From JAFNGF01 sp964567045 (GTDB taxonomy: Bacteria; Planctomycetota; Phycisphaerae; Sedimentisphaerales; Anaerobacaceae): a stretch of 34,854 nucleotides of DNA. The stretch covers positions 1 to 34,854 of the forward strand of contig CAZMLE010000043.1 in NCBI GenBank assembly GCA_964567045.1. Direction: 5' to 3'. How positions within the stretch are numbered: the first letter of the stretch is position 1; every line of letters starts with the position of its first letter. The position numbers and the translations under genes are program-made. Below the pieces are notes generated by a model that was not told the DNA's origin, made no database searches, and worked only from the letters and a program-made list of their open reading frames with translations. Below, one piece after another: positions 1 to 7,778 of this stretch.

Positions 1-617
1 TCCAAAATATCGGCTACGTCCAGCTTACACCGTGAGTTAAGATGCGTTTGCCCTGTTAGGGCTGGGGGTTTACTGGAATCTCCGCACAGAAGACGATGGC
101 TACCTAACTCTATCAGCTCTCCCGGCTATGTGACGGCGGGGTTTTCCCTGTCGAAGGCTTCTTCTACATCGAAGTTTTCCTCTTTTGCTTGAGGTGAGTC
201 GGTAGTAAGGGCCCTGTCGAGAAGGTCACTAATTTCCTCGGTTTCAAAGCCGGTAAGCCCGACATCAAATTCAGGAACCTTTGTGAGTTCATCAAGTAGC
301 AGGGAAAGCTTTCGTTCGTCCCAGTCTCCTTGGATTTTATTTAGGGCGAGGTTGAGGGCCTTTTCGCGCTCCGGTGATAGGTCTACTACACTGCACAGGA
401 CCTCCGTATCGCCGCGAGCAGCAAGAATTTTGAGTCTTTGGTGACCACCGACGAGATTGCCGGTTCGGCGATTCCAGACCAACGGCTCGACACAATCGAA
501 TTCGTCCATCGACTTGAGCAGCTTTTCATACTCAGGGTCACCTGGCTGTAAGCTCTTGCGGGGGTTATAAGCTGCAGGTTTTATCTTGCTTATTGGAATC
601 TTTTTAATATTCATCAC
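1..617 (-). pseudogene. ParB-like nuclease domain / DNA methylase gene, split by an amber codon and cut by the window edge
   Basis: The first 163 codons (617 to 129) form a ParB/Srx-type N-terminal domain: the region around PISKIKPAAYNPR, then the family motif GGHQR at about residues 58-62. A TAG follows at 128-126. In the same frame beyond it the reading stays open to the window edge and begins PGELIELGSHRLLCGDSSKP, which matches the hinge that joins ParB domains to DNA methylase domains in phage-type modification proteins. The gene is therefore probably a ParB-methylase fusion broken by a nonsense mutation; the residues after SSKP fit the methylase less well, so decay may go further. The start is GTG 617 or ATG 614. 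A short open frame (721-614) without an ATG ends in TGA overlapping ATG 614, which suggests an upstream coupled gene, now eroded. Confidence 0.6.
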
Positions 618-823
618 CTTGTTCTTGCTTTAACCAACTCTGTCGAGGTCTTCTTTGCCTGCCGGCATTTTTCTTTAAACAAGTTAATCCATTTGTCCTT
701 ATCTCCATTTTGTCTGATTATTTAATCCAGAATTATTATACGCACAGAGCAGGGGCAGGTATGTGTTTTTAGTGTGTATCTTCGTGACAGAGTGTGACAA
801 CTTAGACTTGCTGAATGCGCAGC

Positions 824-1537
824 TTAGTTGGTTGACGGGACCATCAGATATCCTTCAGCTTTGCGGTTTTCTATCACTGCAGGAATCTTTGCCGATTTCA
901 ATATTTTTCGAAGACGTCCTATGGCGGTGCGTATTTTCTCGGACGCTTCTTTCTGTCGGCTATTCCCATCAAGTTTTTGGAACGGTACGATGTGACCAAA
1001 ATCCTCAACGAGAGCCTTCATGATTTCAAATGCAGTTCCCGTTCCAACATTTAGGTCACGTGCATCAAACAAAACTTGGCCCGGCCTGAAAGTGAAACGT
1101 TTAGCTATGTCTGTGGATTCTTGGGGTTTTTTCTTTAATCGGCGTTTATCCTTTTGCTTTTCGACTGACAAACCGTCTCTGGCCATTTCTACCATGGTTC
1201 GAAGCTTCTTTGCCAAAAGGTTCGCGCTAACCTGTGGGGCTAAGGCGGAAAAGACGAGGTCCTTCCGGCCATTTTTGATTTCCTGATCGATTCCTTTTAC
1301 CGATGATAGTAGCCTTATATGCGCTTTTTCCACTTCCTGAGCGGCTTCCGGACGCCAGCACTTCAGCTTTAGCAGAATGGTACCGAACCCTCTCAACGGT
1401 TCGCTGAGGCTGGCACGGCACCCCAGACCCGCAAGCCCATGACAAAGCATCCTATGCCTTTTGTTGTCATTAGCCCACTTCTCTAACTTCTCAGCAATCT
1501 GCTCTATCGAGTCAATTGTTTCAGCGGACAATACCAT
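824..1537 (-). CDS. Hypothetical protein with C-terminal OmpR/PhoB-type winged helix
   Basis: 237 residues. The last ~90 residues look like a transcriptional regulatory C-terminal domain: a strand-turn start (RFTFRPGQVLFDARDL), helices, then IRTAIGRLRKILKS, which resembles the recognition helix of OmpR-type domains, and a closing hairpin ending AEGYLMVP, matching the usual GYRL wing. The N-terminal ~140 residues are charged and helical with no receiver domain, kinase or membrane segment that I recognise, so this is not a normal response regulator. It could be a DNA-binding protein of an accessory element, given the disrupted ParB-methylase gene next to it. The function of the N-terminal part is unknown. 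Confidence 0.6.
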   Translation of the reverse strand: MVLSAETIDSIEQIAEKLEKWANDNKRHRMLCHGLAGLGCRASLSEPLRGFGTILLKLKCWRPEAAQEVEKAHIRLLSSVKGIDQEIKNGRKDLVFSALAPQVSANLLAKKLRTMVEMARDGLSVEKQKDKRRLKKKPQESTDIAKRFTFRPGQVLFDARDLNVGTGTAFEIMKALVEDFGHIVPFQKLDGNSRQKEASEKIRTAIGRLRKILKSAKIPAVIENRKAEGYLMVPSTN

Positions 1538-1658
1538 AAGGCCTATTTTATAGTGCGGTCGCTTGGAAAGTAAGAGCGATCCTGCAGTAGGTTACATGCA
1601 TTCTCGCAGGAATAACACTTCTGCAGTTCGATGCCACGCCAGCGAAGTCTCGCCGGTT

Positions 1659-1856
1659 CTAAAAAGGCCTATTCGGAAACGATTTGTATGCCATGCCTTG
1701 CCTATTCAGTTTATCAATCCAGATCCTCTCAAATGCATCGCCCCATTTATCTCTTGTCACTGCGTTGGCCAAATGCGTTCAGCAGCTTTCTTGAAGGTTG
1801 AAAGGTTTGGATTTCTTCTCTTCCGCTGCGAGCGATGCAGAAATAGCCACGCTCAT
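1659..1856 (-). pseudogene. Small reading frame interrupted by one TGA
   Basis: Between 1538 and 1925 no intact gene is convincing. On the minus strand one frame runs from ATG 1856 to TAG 1661-1659 with a single in-frame TGA at 1781-1779. The part after the TGA contains RDKWGDAFERIWIDKLNRQG, which has ordinary protein-like composition. It may be a small gene killed by a nonsense mutation. A selenocysteine reading is not supported, because no hairpin was identified right after the TGA. The family is not recognised. Confidence 0.25.
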
Positions 1857-1925
1857 AAAGGCAGCGACTCTGCCGCCGCCCGGGCTAAGTCTATTTCCGA
1901 CGTGGCTGCTCAAAAGGCATGATTA

Positions 1926-2447
1926 TTACTTCCAGCAGACTGTCAGAGTTTGTCTGGCGCCGTAGTACCCAGGCGCGGCAGCAGATGCAGTATTTTTCAA
2001 AGCCCTGACGGATAAGATTACCTCGACAGCCCCATCGCCAGGAACATGTGTCACTTGAGAATCGTTGATGAGAAAGTGATCATAATCGGTCCATACTGTT
2101 GTTCTGCCACCTGTTTGGTCCGTTCCTGCGCCATCGTACTGCAGCTTATACTGGGTAACAAGGGTATGCACACTATCCTTTGAGAGCTGAGCTGCGTCTG
2201 AGTTGTCGGCAACGATTTGTACGTCTTTGTTAATGTAGAGCACTAAGGAGGCACTGCCTTCCACCTGGGTTTTCTCGGCTGTGAGGTTTCCGAGATTGAT
2301 TGCCGAGAAACTGTCGTTCGACCACTCAACAATGTCCTCAACAGTGCACGATATATCGCAGGTGGCACTGACAGGGGCGTGCCCTGCCAGCAGTAAGTTT
2401 TGCGTCGAAAAAACGCCCAATATCAAGAACAAGAAATTGCGGTTCAT
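1926..2447 (-). CDS. Secreted beta-sandwich protein, paralogue 1 of the secretin cluster
   Basis: 173 residues with a Sec signal peptide (about residues 1-21, cleavage near LLLAGHA). It shares an ordered set of motifs with the products at 2785-3324 and 6193-6696: an N-terminal Cys-containing strand (ATCDISCTVEDI), an I-x-EW motif (IVEW), a QIVADN-type strand followed by AAQLS, a Y-K-L-x-Y-D-G turn, a T-D-Y-x-x-F-L element, V-x-H, and a C-terminal strand YGARQTLTVCW. The predicted pattern is all beta, like pilin-type or spore-coat-U-type subunits, but I cannot assign a family. It is divergent from the rest of the cluster and has its own sigma70-like promoter. A GGAGG lies 11 bases before the ATG. 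The likely role is an exported surface subunit; this is inferred from context. Confidence 0.7.
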   Translation of the reverse strand: MNRNFLFLILGVFSTQNLLLAGHAPVSATCDISCTVEDIVEWSNDSFSAINLGNLTAEKTQVEGSASLVLYINKDVQIVADNSDAAQLSKDSVHTLVTQYKLQYDGAGTDQTGGRTTVWTDYDHFLINDSQVTHVPGDGAVEVILSVRALKNTASAAAPGYYGARQTLTVCWK

Positions 2448-2507
2448 CTTTTAGTATTCCTCCAGTCCCATCTGGGCGTAGTTACATTTACCCTAACCTA
2501 ACTATTT

Positions 2508-2536
2508 ATTTTACCAAAACAGTGCAAAAAAGTCAA
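2508..2536 (-). promoter_or_regulatory. Sigma70-type promoter for the gene at 1926-2447
   Basis: On the minus strand TTGACT (2536-2531), a 17-base spacer and TAAAAT (2513-2508) form a near-consensus promoter about 60 bases upstream of the ATG. Confidence 0.65.
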
Positions 2537-2539
2537 CAA

Positions 2540-2784
2540 ATAGTCACATCCGTGCGACTTTGACCGCTGTGAGGTCCCATAAGAACGCCATAAGCCAGTC
2601 CATCGTGTGGTAGCTCGCTGAGTGGCGACTATGGCTAAAGTGGAGGCCTTTCAAGACCGATAGTAGTGCTGAAGCGGACCTCCGAGGACAAATAGCCTCG
2701 GCGTAAGTGGAATATTCTTGAGGGCCCCCGCTTCGCGGGAACCAAATAAAATTTTGCCGGACATTGGGAGGGCAGGAGTGTACC
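2540..2784 (+). other. Structured leader or intergenic region of the secretin operon
   Basis: The 337-bp gap between the divergent paralogues (2448-2784) holds the minus-strand promoter and, in the plus direction, several stems: GGAGG 2642-2646 with CCTCC 2679-2683, CCGAGG 2682-2687 with CCTCGG 2696-2701, and CCCGC 2727-2731 with GCGGG 2735-2739. The first two stems share bases 2682-2683, so they compete or stack. No known riboswitch consensus was recognised (cyclic-di-GMP was considered and did not fit). No clear plus-strand promoter was found. Confidence 0.3.
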
Positions 2785-3324
2785 ATGAAAACGTTAACCA
2801 GACGAGTTGTGCTATTAATGGGCTTAGTGTTGTTAATCAATGCCAGCGTGGTATGGGCCCAGCCGCCAGACGATACCGCAACATGCGCCATATCGGTAAC
2901 TGTTAGCACCATTATGGAGTGGGCAGGCGACTTCTCAGATATCACCCTGACTGCTATTTCCCACCAGACTGATGCACCGGAGGGCAGCCAGACGCAAACG
3001 CTTTACACGAATTGCAATCTGCAGATTAGCGCCGACAACAACATAGCAGCTCGCTTGTCGTCTGCTACCGACATCCTCACTACAAAATACAAACTGTCGT
3101 ATGATGGCGACGGCTCCACTACTGGTACAGGCGGCACCGACGTGGCTACTTGGACGGATTACAGCATATTCTTAAGTACTCCATCAGCAGTAACACATAT
3201 GAATACAGACGGCGCTGTTAACATCACCTTATCCGTGCAGGCTAGCAATCCTGGTAGTAGAGTTGCCGATTGGGGTTCGTACATTGCCACCCAGACCCTG
3301 ACAGCACACTGGACAAGCGATTAG
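2785..3324 (+). CDS. Secreted beta-sandwich protein, paralogue 2 of the secretin cluster
   Basis: 179 residues from ATG 2785, chosen because AGGAG (2774-2778) lies 6 bases upstream and a clean Sec signal peptide follows (MKTLTRRVVLLMGL..., cleavage after VVWA). The mature protein begins with the Cys strand TATCAISVTVSTIMEW. It then has LQISADN, RLSS, YKLSYDGDGS, a Gly/Thr-rich loop, W-T-D-Y-x-x-F-L and the C-terminal strand YIATQTLTAHW, the same order as its two paralogues. Cys residues occur near the N-terminus and in TNCNL, so a disulfide is possible. It is the first gene of a plus-strand set with the Ig-like protein and the secretin, and probably encodes the main exported subunit. The family is not recognised. 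Confidence 0.75.
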   Translation: MKTLTRRVVLLMGLVLLINASVVWAQPPDDTATCAISVTVSTIMEWAGDFSDITLTAISHQTDAPEGSQTQTLYTNCNLQISADNNIAARLSSATDILTTKYKLSYDGDGSTTGTGGTDVATWTDYSIFLSTPSAVTHMNTDGAVNITLSVQASNPGSRVADWGSYIATQTLTAHWTSD

Positions 3325-3438
3325 CACGACCTATATCGAACAGAGCCAGGATTGGCAAACGCAGCCATATCGTGACCTGGTTATTCTTGCCGCAGTTGTA
3401 GTCGTGGAAAGGTGATTCAAAACAACAAGGAAGGCGAA

Positions 3439-4755
3439 ATGCAAAGCCAGTCAAACATAATGCAACGGGCAGCGGTGGTATCCGTAGTGATTGTTTTGTC
3501 TACACTCTCGGTCGATGCCATTGCTGGAATGGCGGTCAGCCCATTAAAACAATGGGTCGAAGTCAAACCTGGTGCAGAGGCCTTTTTCTCTGTGACTGTA
3601 ACAAATGCAAACAGAGGGCCCGAAACAGGGCCGTGCACTGTTTATGCGGACGTCGTGGATTTTGCGGTCTCTGCTCAGGGTCAGCTTTCTTTTGGCCAAG
3701 AGCATAAACACGGTCGGTCAGCGGTCCAGTGGATCGGTCTTGACGCCAGCGAATTTGTCCTCGAGCCGGGCGAGTCTAAAGAGCTAAGAGCAAAGGTATC
3801 AGCTCCCGTCAGTGCTGACGGAGATTACTGGGCCGCAATCATGTTGACGCTGGGCAATTCAAAAAGCAAGAAAACGAACGTGCACGTCATATTGAGAACC
3901 GCATCCGGCGTGTTTGTGCGAGTAACAAGAAGAAACTATATTGAACAGGCAAGTATTACTGACGTGAATGCATCTTTGCCTCGATTCGCATCAGAAAAGG
4001 ATGTTCCTGAAGAATCGGCCCGGCACCAAGCCTCTCAAGAAGGTCAGACAGACGGCGTGCTCAAAATAAATGCCCAGTTGAAAAATGATGGGTTAGTAGC
4101 AATAGAACCGAACGGCAAGGTCTTTCTTTATGCTGGAAACTCGCGCCGCATCGGCTACATCCCATTATATGCAAGTCGCAGACAAATCCTGCCTGGTCAT
4201 ACCCGCTGGTTTACTGGCGTGATGCCGCAACCATTAGCCGCAGGCCAGTATAGTGTGCGAGTATTCTTTTACTCCGGCTCGAAGTATGGACGCACGAAAA
4301 CCAAGGACCTGGAGTTTTCGATAAGCCAAGAGTTAGCCACCCGATGGGCGCAGAATCTCACAGGTGACGACAGAGAAATGCTCCAGTTAAACCCACAGAA
4401 GATCGACCTGACATTGAACCCCGGGCGGTTCACGGTGGAAAAAGTCCTCATTGCCAACACTGGTTTAGGTACTGTTTCGGTTCGCTGTCGGATGCAACCT
4501 GGGCAGCTCCAGAAAGATTGGATGCAACTGGATTGCTCTGAGTTTGCGCTGGCACCAAATGGCCGGCGGAACATAATTTGCGCCGTCAGAATACCAGCAG
4601 ATGCGCAACCGCGGGATTATAACGCAACTATCCAAATAGAAGTGGAACGTTCAGGCTTGACTGAGCAAACTGTAAATAATGTTGTGCTACGTGAAATCCC
4701 AGTTCATATATTGGTCATTAAGCACATTGGGGGGCTAACGAGTGAGAGCGGTTAA
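3439..4755 (+). CDS. Exported two-domain Ig-like protein, resembling a fimbrial chaperone or DUF916 protein
   Basis: 438 residues from ATG 3439, preceded by AAGGAAGG. A signal peptide ends near VDAIAG. The first domain (about 20-150) starts MAVSPLKQWVEVKPGAEAFF and continues SVTVTNAN, the 'VxP... pG ...v.N' pattern of PapD-like and DUF916 (WxL-interacting) Ig folds. A second similar domain appears around 310-430: LNPQKIDLTLNPGRFTVEKV, then LIANTG. Between them is another beta-rich segment. A chaperone or surface-anchoring role for the small paralogues is inferred from these folds and the gene order, not shown. The TAA stop overlaps the ATG of the secretin gene by one base (TAATG), which implies translational coupling and a shared machine. 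No C-terminal membrane anchor is evident. Confidence 0.65.
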   Translation: MQSQSNIMQRAAVVSVVIVLSTLSVDAIAGMAVSPLKQWVEVKPGAEAFFSVTVTNANRGPETGPCTVYADVVDFAVSAQGQLSFGQEHKHGRSAVQWIGLDASEFVLEPGESKELRAKVSAPVSADGDYWAAIMLTLGNSKSKKTNVHVILRTASGVFVRVTRRNYIEQASITDVNASLPRFASEKDVPEESARHQASQEGQTDGVLKINAQLKNDGLVAIEPNGKVFLYAGNSRRIGYIPLYASRRQILPGHTRWFTGVMPQPLAAGQYSVRVFFYSGSKYGRTKTKDLEFSISQELATRWAQNLTGDDREMLQLNPQKIDLTLNPGRFTVEKVLIANTGLGTVSVRCRMQPGQLQKDWMQLDCSEFALAPNGRRNIICAVRIPADAQPRDYNATIQIEVERSGLTEQTVNNVVLREIPVHILVIKHIGGLTSESG

Positions 4756-6113
4756 TGACTCCATCGGTAGCCAGAGAACAGATTGAGTTCTGGAAAACGA
4801 TTGCACGTGCGTCTTTTGTGCTAGCGCTCGGATTGGCTCATTGTGTTACTTATGCCGACATATCTACCAGCGGGATAGCAGATGCCAGCGAGGTGATAAT
4901 AGTCAAGAATGTTTGGGCTGATGTGCCACTTACGCAGGTTCTGCGGGACATATCAATGGAAACAGGTGTCGTTATCGCAACCTGCCCACACATTCCTGAC
5001 CCGCTCGTTTCGCTTGACACCGGTCCAGGCAAACCGTTTCAAGACTGTATGCAGGAGCTCTTGTCAGGGCGAGGTCTTTTTGTTCACAAAAAGAGTAAGA
5101 AGTTTTACCTTGTTAGCTGCGGTTCTGTGACATGTCCCAGTTCTCTTGAAACTGCAGACTATAAACGTTTGTGCCTAAAATACATAAGCGCAAAGCATCT
5201 AAGGTCCTCTCTTCCAAAATCTGTCGAGCAGTACGTATCCACTGGGGAAAGAGAAAACGAAGTGCTGATTTATGCGGCCCCTGAAATTGCCAAACACATC
5301 ATGGAAATCGTTACCGCGATCGACGTTCCCCGTCAGCAGGTGGTACTGGAGGTGCTTGTTGTGGAGCTTTGGGAAGAAGCCAGCGAGGAATTCGGTCTTG
5401 ATTGGGAGTATTCTGACTACCACAACAATGTTAGTATGGAGGAGGGTCTCGGATTTTTCACTGGCATAGCGCGGTATACAAGCGTACCAAAGAGCCAGTT
5501 GACAGGTCTGCTCTTCACTCTACGGGCGCTGGTTGGTAAAAACAAAGCCACCATACGGTCTCGGCCCCGGGTAGCCACCCAAAACGGGGAAAAAGCCATT
5601 ATAGACATATCCCTTGAGGAATACTTCACCATTGTCACCGATCTCTACGGTGCCCCATCGCGGTTACGGACGGAGCTTAAGGTGATCAAATCTGGCGTAA
5701 CTCTGGAGATAAAACCAAATGTAGGTAATGACGGGGACATTACTGTTGACGTCACCACAGAGGTCAGCGACGTCGCTTCTCGTCAGAATCAAATAGAGGG
5801 CAACATGTCGGGAGATCTGCCACTAATTCGGCGCCGCAAAGTTGACACGTGTGTTCGTGTGAAGGAAGGCGATGCAATAGTCATGGGCGGTCTGATCGAG
5901 ACTCAGCAGCGCACCCAGGACAAACGTGTGCCTGTGCTTAGTTCGATGCCGTTTATAGGAGGTTTGTTCACGGCTAAAGAATCCAGGACAGTAAATAAAG
6001 AAGTCGTAATATTCATTACGCCAAGGTTGATCCACGAAGGCTTGGGTACGCTCTTGAATGGCCACAACAAGATAAGTGTCGAGAAAGAGCTTGAGAGCTT
6101 GCGTATTCCGTAG
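4755..6113 (+). CDS. Outer-membrane secretin (GspD/PilQ superfamily), short form
   Basis: 452 residues. An N-terminal export signal (about 15-35) is followed by an STN/N0-like domain (VIIVKNVWADVPLTQVLRDI to about residue 120), an N1-type domain (LCLKYISAKHLRSSLPKSVE to IVTAIDVPRQQVVLEVLVVE) and the secretin C-terminal domain. The latter shows the family hallmarks IRSRPRVATQNGEKA, GVTLEIKPNV, KEGDAIVMGGLIE and VPVLSSMPFIGGLF, then EVVIFITPRLI. It is shorter than most GspD proteins (about 600-700 residues), having fewer N domains. It would form a ring channel in the outer membrane. No secretion ATPase, inner-membrane platform or prepilin peptidase is in the window, so the partner system is either elsewhere or absent. 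The stop codon lies inside a heptamer repeat array. Confidence 0.9.
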   Translation: MTPSVAREQIEFWKTIARASFVLALGLAHCVTYADISTSGIADASEVIIVKNVWADVPLTQVLRDISMETGVVIATCPHIPDPLVSLDTGPGKPFQDCMQELLSGRGLFVHKKSKKFYLVSCGSVTCPSSLETADYKRLCLKYISAKHLRSSLPKSVEQYVSTGERENEVLIYAAPEIAKHIMEIVTAIDVPRQQVVLEVLVVELWEEASEEFGLDWEYSDYHNNVSMEEGLGFFTGIARYTSVPKSQLTGLLFTLRALVGKNKATIRSRPRVATQNGEKAIIDISLEEYFTIVTDLYGAPSRLRTELKVIKSGVTLEIKPNVGNDGDITVDVTTEVSDVASRQNQIEGNMSGDLPLIRRRKVDTCVRVKEGDAIVMGGLIETQQRTQDKRVPVLSSMPFIGGLFTAKESRTVNKEVVIFITPRLIHEGLGTLLNGHNKISVEKELESLRIP

Positions 6114-6164
6114 TCCGTAGTGCGTATTGCGTATGACGCACGACGCATCCCGCACGACGCCGAG
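6102..6164. repeat. Period-7 tandem array, nine degenerate units
   Basis: Nine consecutive 7-mers in perfect phase: CGTATTC, CGTAGTC, CGTAGTG, CGTATTG, CGTATGA, CGCACGA, CGCATCC, CGCACGA, CGCCGAG. The array begins inside the secretin gene and supplies its last codons and stop (6111-6113). The unit length resembles the short heptanucleotide repeats (STRR) known from cyanobacteria, but the sequence is different. Confidence 0.85.
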
Positions 6165-6192
6165 CGGCCAGATAAGGAACACGGGTCTTTAG

Positions 6193-6696
6193 ATGTACAC
6201 TGACCTTAACAAAATAAAGTTGATGTTGGCCCATATCGTTGTAGTTCTTATACTGATTTCTGTGTGGACCGGGCTGCTTGTTGGGCAAATTATGGAATGG
6301 GATTCCAATTTCGGCCCTATAGTTTTGCCAAGTATCGCAAGCAAAAATCAGGTAAGCGAAGGCAGCTCATACGCCAATCTTTCAATTGACGGAGATGTGG
6401 AAATCTCCGCCGACAATCCGGCTGCAGCTCAGCTATCCTCTGCTGGGGACACACTTATTACAGAATACAAGCTGACGTTCGACGGCGATGGTTCCAGCGC
6501 TACCGGAGGCAGCGGCACAAACTATGAAACTTATGATACATTCCTGACAACTGCTGCGCTTGTCAGACATAAATTAGGCGATGATGACGTGCAGGTGACC
6601 CTTCACGTCAAAGCAAGCAATTACGCAGATGACCTTGCCAACGCCGGTACATACATGGCTACGCAGACCTTGACGGTTCATTGGGTCGGCCCCTAA
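6193..6696 (+). CDS. Secreted beta-sandwich protein, paralogue 3, lacking the N-terminal Cys strand
   Basis: 167 residues. It shares the core with the two other paralogues: QIMEW, VEISADN, AAAQLSSAGD, YKLTFDGDGS, a Gly-rich loop, a Y-x-T-F-L element, V-x-x-H-K and the closing strand YMATQTLTVHW. Unlike them it has no ATC-x-IS strand: the hydrophobic signal region (HIVVVLILISVWTGLLVG) runs straight into QIMEW, so about 15-20 residues appear deleted. It may therefore be a degenerate copy, an N-anchored subunit, or one that lacks a donor-type strand. No strong ribosome-binding site is seen, and it is separated from the secretin by the heptamer array. Confidence 0.65.
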   Translation: MYTDLNKIKLMLAHIVVVLILISVWTGLLVGQIMEWDSNFGPIVLPSIASKNQVSEGSSYANLSIDGDVEISADNPAAAQLSSAGDTLITEYKLTFDGDGSSATGGSGTNYETYDTFLTTAALVRHKLGDDDVQVTLHVKASNYADDLANAGTYMATQTLTVHWVGP

Positions 6697-6764
6697 GAGT
6701 GTCTCTAAAGCATTTAACCAGAATACTTACAAGCGAGAAGCTCGGACTGTCGATCCGCAGGTCT

Positions 6765-6920
6765 TCATATATGATTGTGCCGAAAGCCGCCGAAGAAAAC
6801 CGCCATTCGTAGTGCGTGTCTTATCTTTAGGTGCTTGTACGCAGCGCCGCTGACAATCGAGACCGCAAAGGCATCCATTGATAGGCACACCGCGATGATT
6901 ATGATTGTGATTAGAGCCAT
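6765..6920 (-). pseudogene. mntP: Truncated remnant of a MntP-type manganese efflux gene
   Basis: From ATG 6920 the frame reads MALITIIIIAVCLSMDAFAV, then SIVSGAAYKHLKIRHALRMAVFFGGF, and stops at TGA 6767-6765. The SMDAFAVS motif in the first membrane helix and the following helix start are typical of MntP (YebN). An intact MntP has about 190 residues; only about 50 remain, and the sequence after FFGGF no longer matches. It lies 36 bases downstream of the gene at 6957-7742 on the same strand. Confidence 0.7.
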
Positions 6921-6956
6921 AATTGTTTGTAAATGGTTTCCATATTTGCCGAATCT

Positions 6957-7742
6957 TTAAGGTTTGCACCACTTGCAAGGCTTTTTGCCGCCCTTTATTG
7001 CTTCGTCCCGGCTGCCGTAACCGACGAGGTTATTTGGTGAGATATTCTTTGCCCAGCGGCAATCCGGCTTGTGGAACACGTTACTGTTTTTTGATGCGAC
7101 ATATGTGTATGTTGCCGCTACTGGTTCATCAGCCGGCTGAGTTTGTTTGTTTGGCCACTTCGTAATGTTATTGGCTTCACGCGGCTGAACGCCCTTGGCG
7201 TTAGCTACGTTGTAAGCGCAGATAAACGCCTCGACCTGCTGCTTCACCAAATCGCCGACTTTGCCGGGCATACTCTGTACAGGAACTGCCTGCATCACCG
7301 ACTCCGTCTTCCAAACATCAGCTTTGAAATACAGCCCACCGGCTTGGTTCAAACAAACTGCTCGTGCTAATGATGTTTGAATACGCAAGACGCACTGTCG
7401 CAAATCACCAAGGGTCAGCACTTCTGTGTAAACGCTAAGCTCTGCACTGGTAGCAAATTTGTACGTAGCATCTTCTTTCGGCACAATTATTCTAATTCCA
7501 GCATCTTGAAGTTTGTGTTCGACTCCGGCCTTAAGTTTTTTCCAGTCCAGTGGCCCTTTATTTGGGTCCGTGTCAGGCGCTATGATAGCAACACACACTT
7601 GTTCTATCCCGGCCAGAGCCGGATTGGCGGGTCCAATGAGGTTGCCTTCAATAAATCGAGGCGACTCAGTTTCACCTTGAGAGCTAATACACAAGATGCC
7701 AGCAGCAAGCGCCAACACCAGAGAATACTTCTTGGGTTGCAT
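6957..7742 (-). CDS. Secreted protein with C-terminal Cys/His metal-binding-like motif
   Basis: 261 residues with a Sec signal peptide (residues 1-23) and a good AAGGAAGG site upstream. Residues ~40-190 form an unidentified domain with alternating strands and helices. The final ~50 residues read VFHKPDCRWAKNI ... GYGSRDEAIKGGKKPCKWCKP. This is the small Ada-like zinc-binding module found at the C-terminus of many secreted nucleases and lipoproteins (C-x-W-A ... P-C-x-x-C-x-P). The metal ligand role is taken from that resemblance. Pathway unknown; no clear operon partner apart from the mntP remnant. Confidence 0.65.
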   Translation of the reverse strand: MQPKKYSLVLALAAGILCISSQGETESPRFIEGNLIGPANPALAGIEQVCVAIIAPDTDPNKGPLDWKKLKAGVEHKLQDAGIRIIVPKEDATYKFATSAELSVYTEVLTLGDLRQCVLRIQTSLARAVCLNQAGGLYFKADVWKTESVMQAVPVQSMPGKVGDLVKQQVEAFICAYNVANAKGVQPREANNITKWPNKQTQPADEPVAATYTYVASKNSNVFHKPDCRWAKNISPNNLVGYGSRDEAIKGGKKPCKWCKP

Positions 7743-7778
7743 CTTTTGCCTTCCTTTCCCGGATTTCTGCCGGGGTTT

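Noticed and set aside
1..128. Genetic code with TAG read as an amino acid
   Set aside because: Several intact genes in the window, including rpoN and the secretin, end in TAG at the expected length.
1659..1856. In-frame TGA as a selenocysteine codon
   Set aside because: No stem-loop was identified after the TGA, no selenoprotein family match was seen, and the neighbouring gene is also broken, so simple decay is more likely.
1563..1922. Plus-strand open frame of 119 codons
   Set aside because: It has poor composition with many Cys, His and Arg, no ribosome site and no recognisable motif. The opposite strand has a more protein-like frame broken by a TGA.
2540..2784. Cyclic-di-GMP riboswitch
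   Set aside because: The conserved GCAAAGC-type and receptor motifs are absent.
2544..2945. Minus-strand open frame of 133 codons overlapping the leader and paralogue 2
   Set aside because: It overlaps a well-supported gene and its structured leader, with no motif or start signal.
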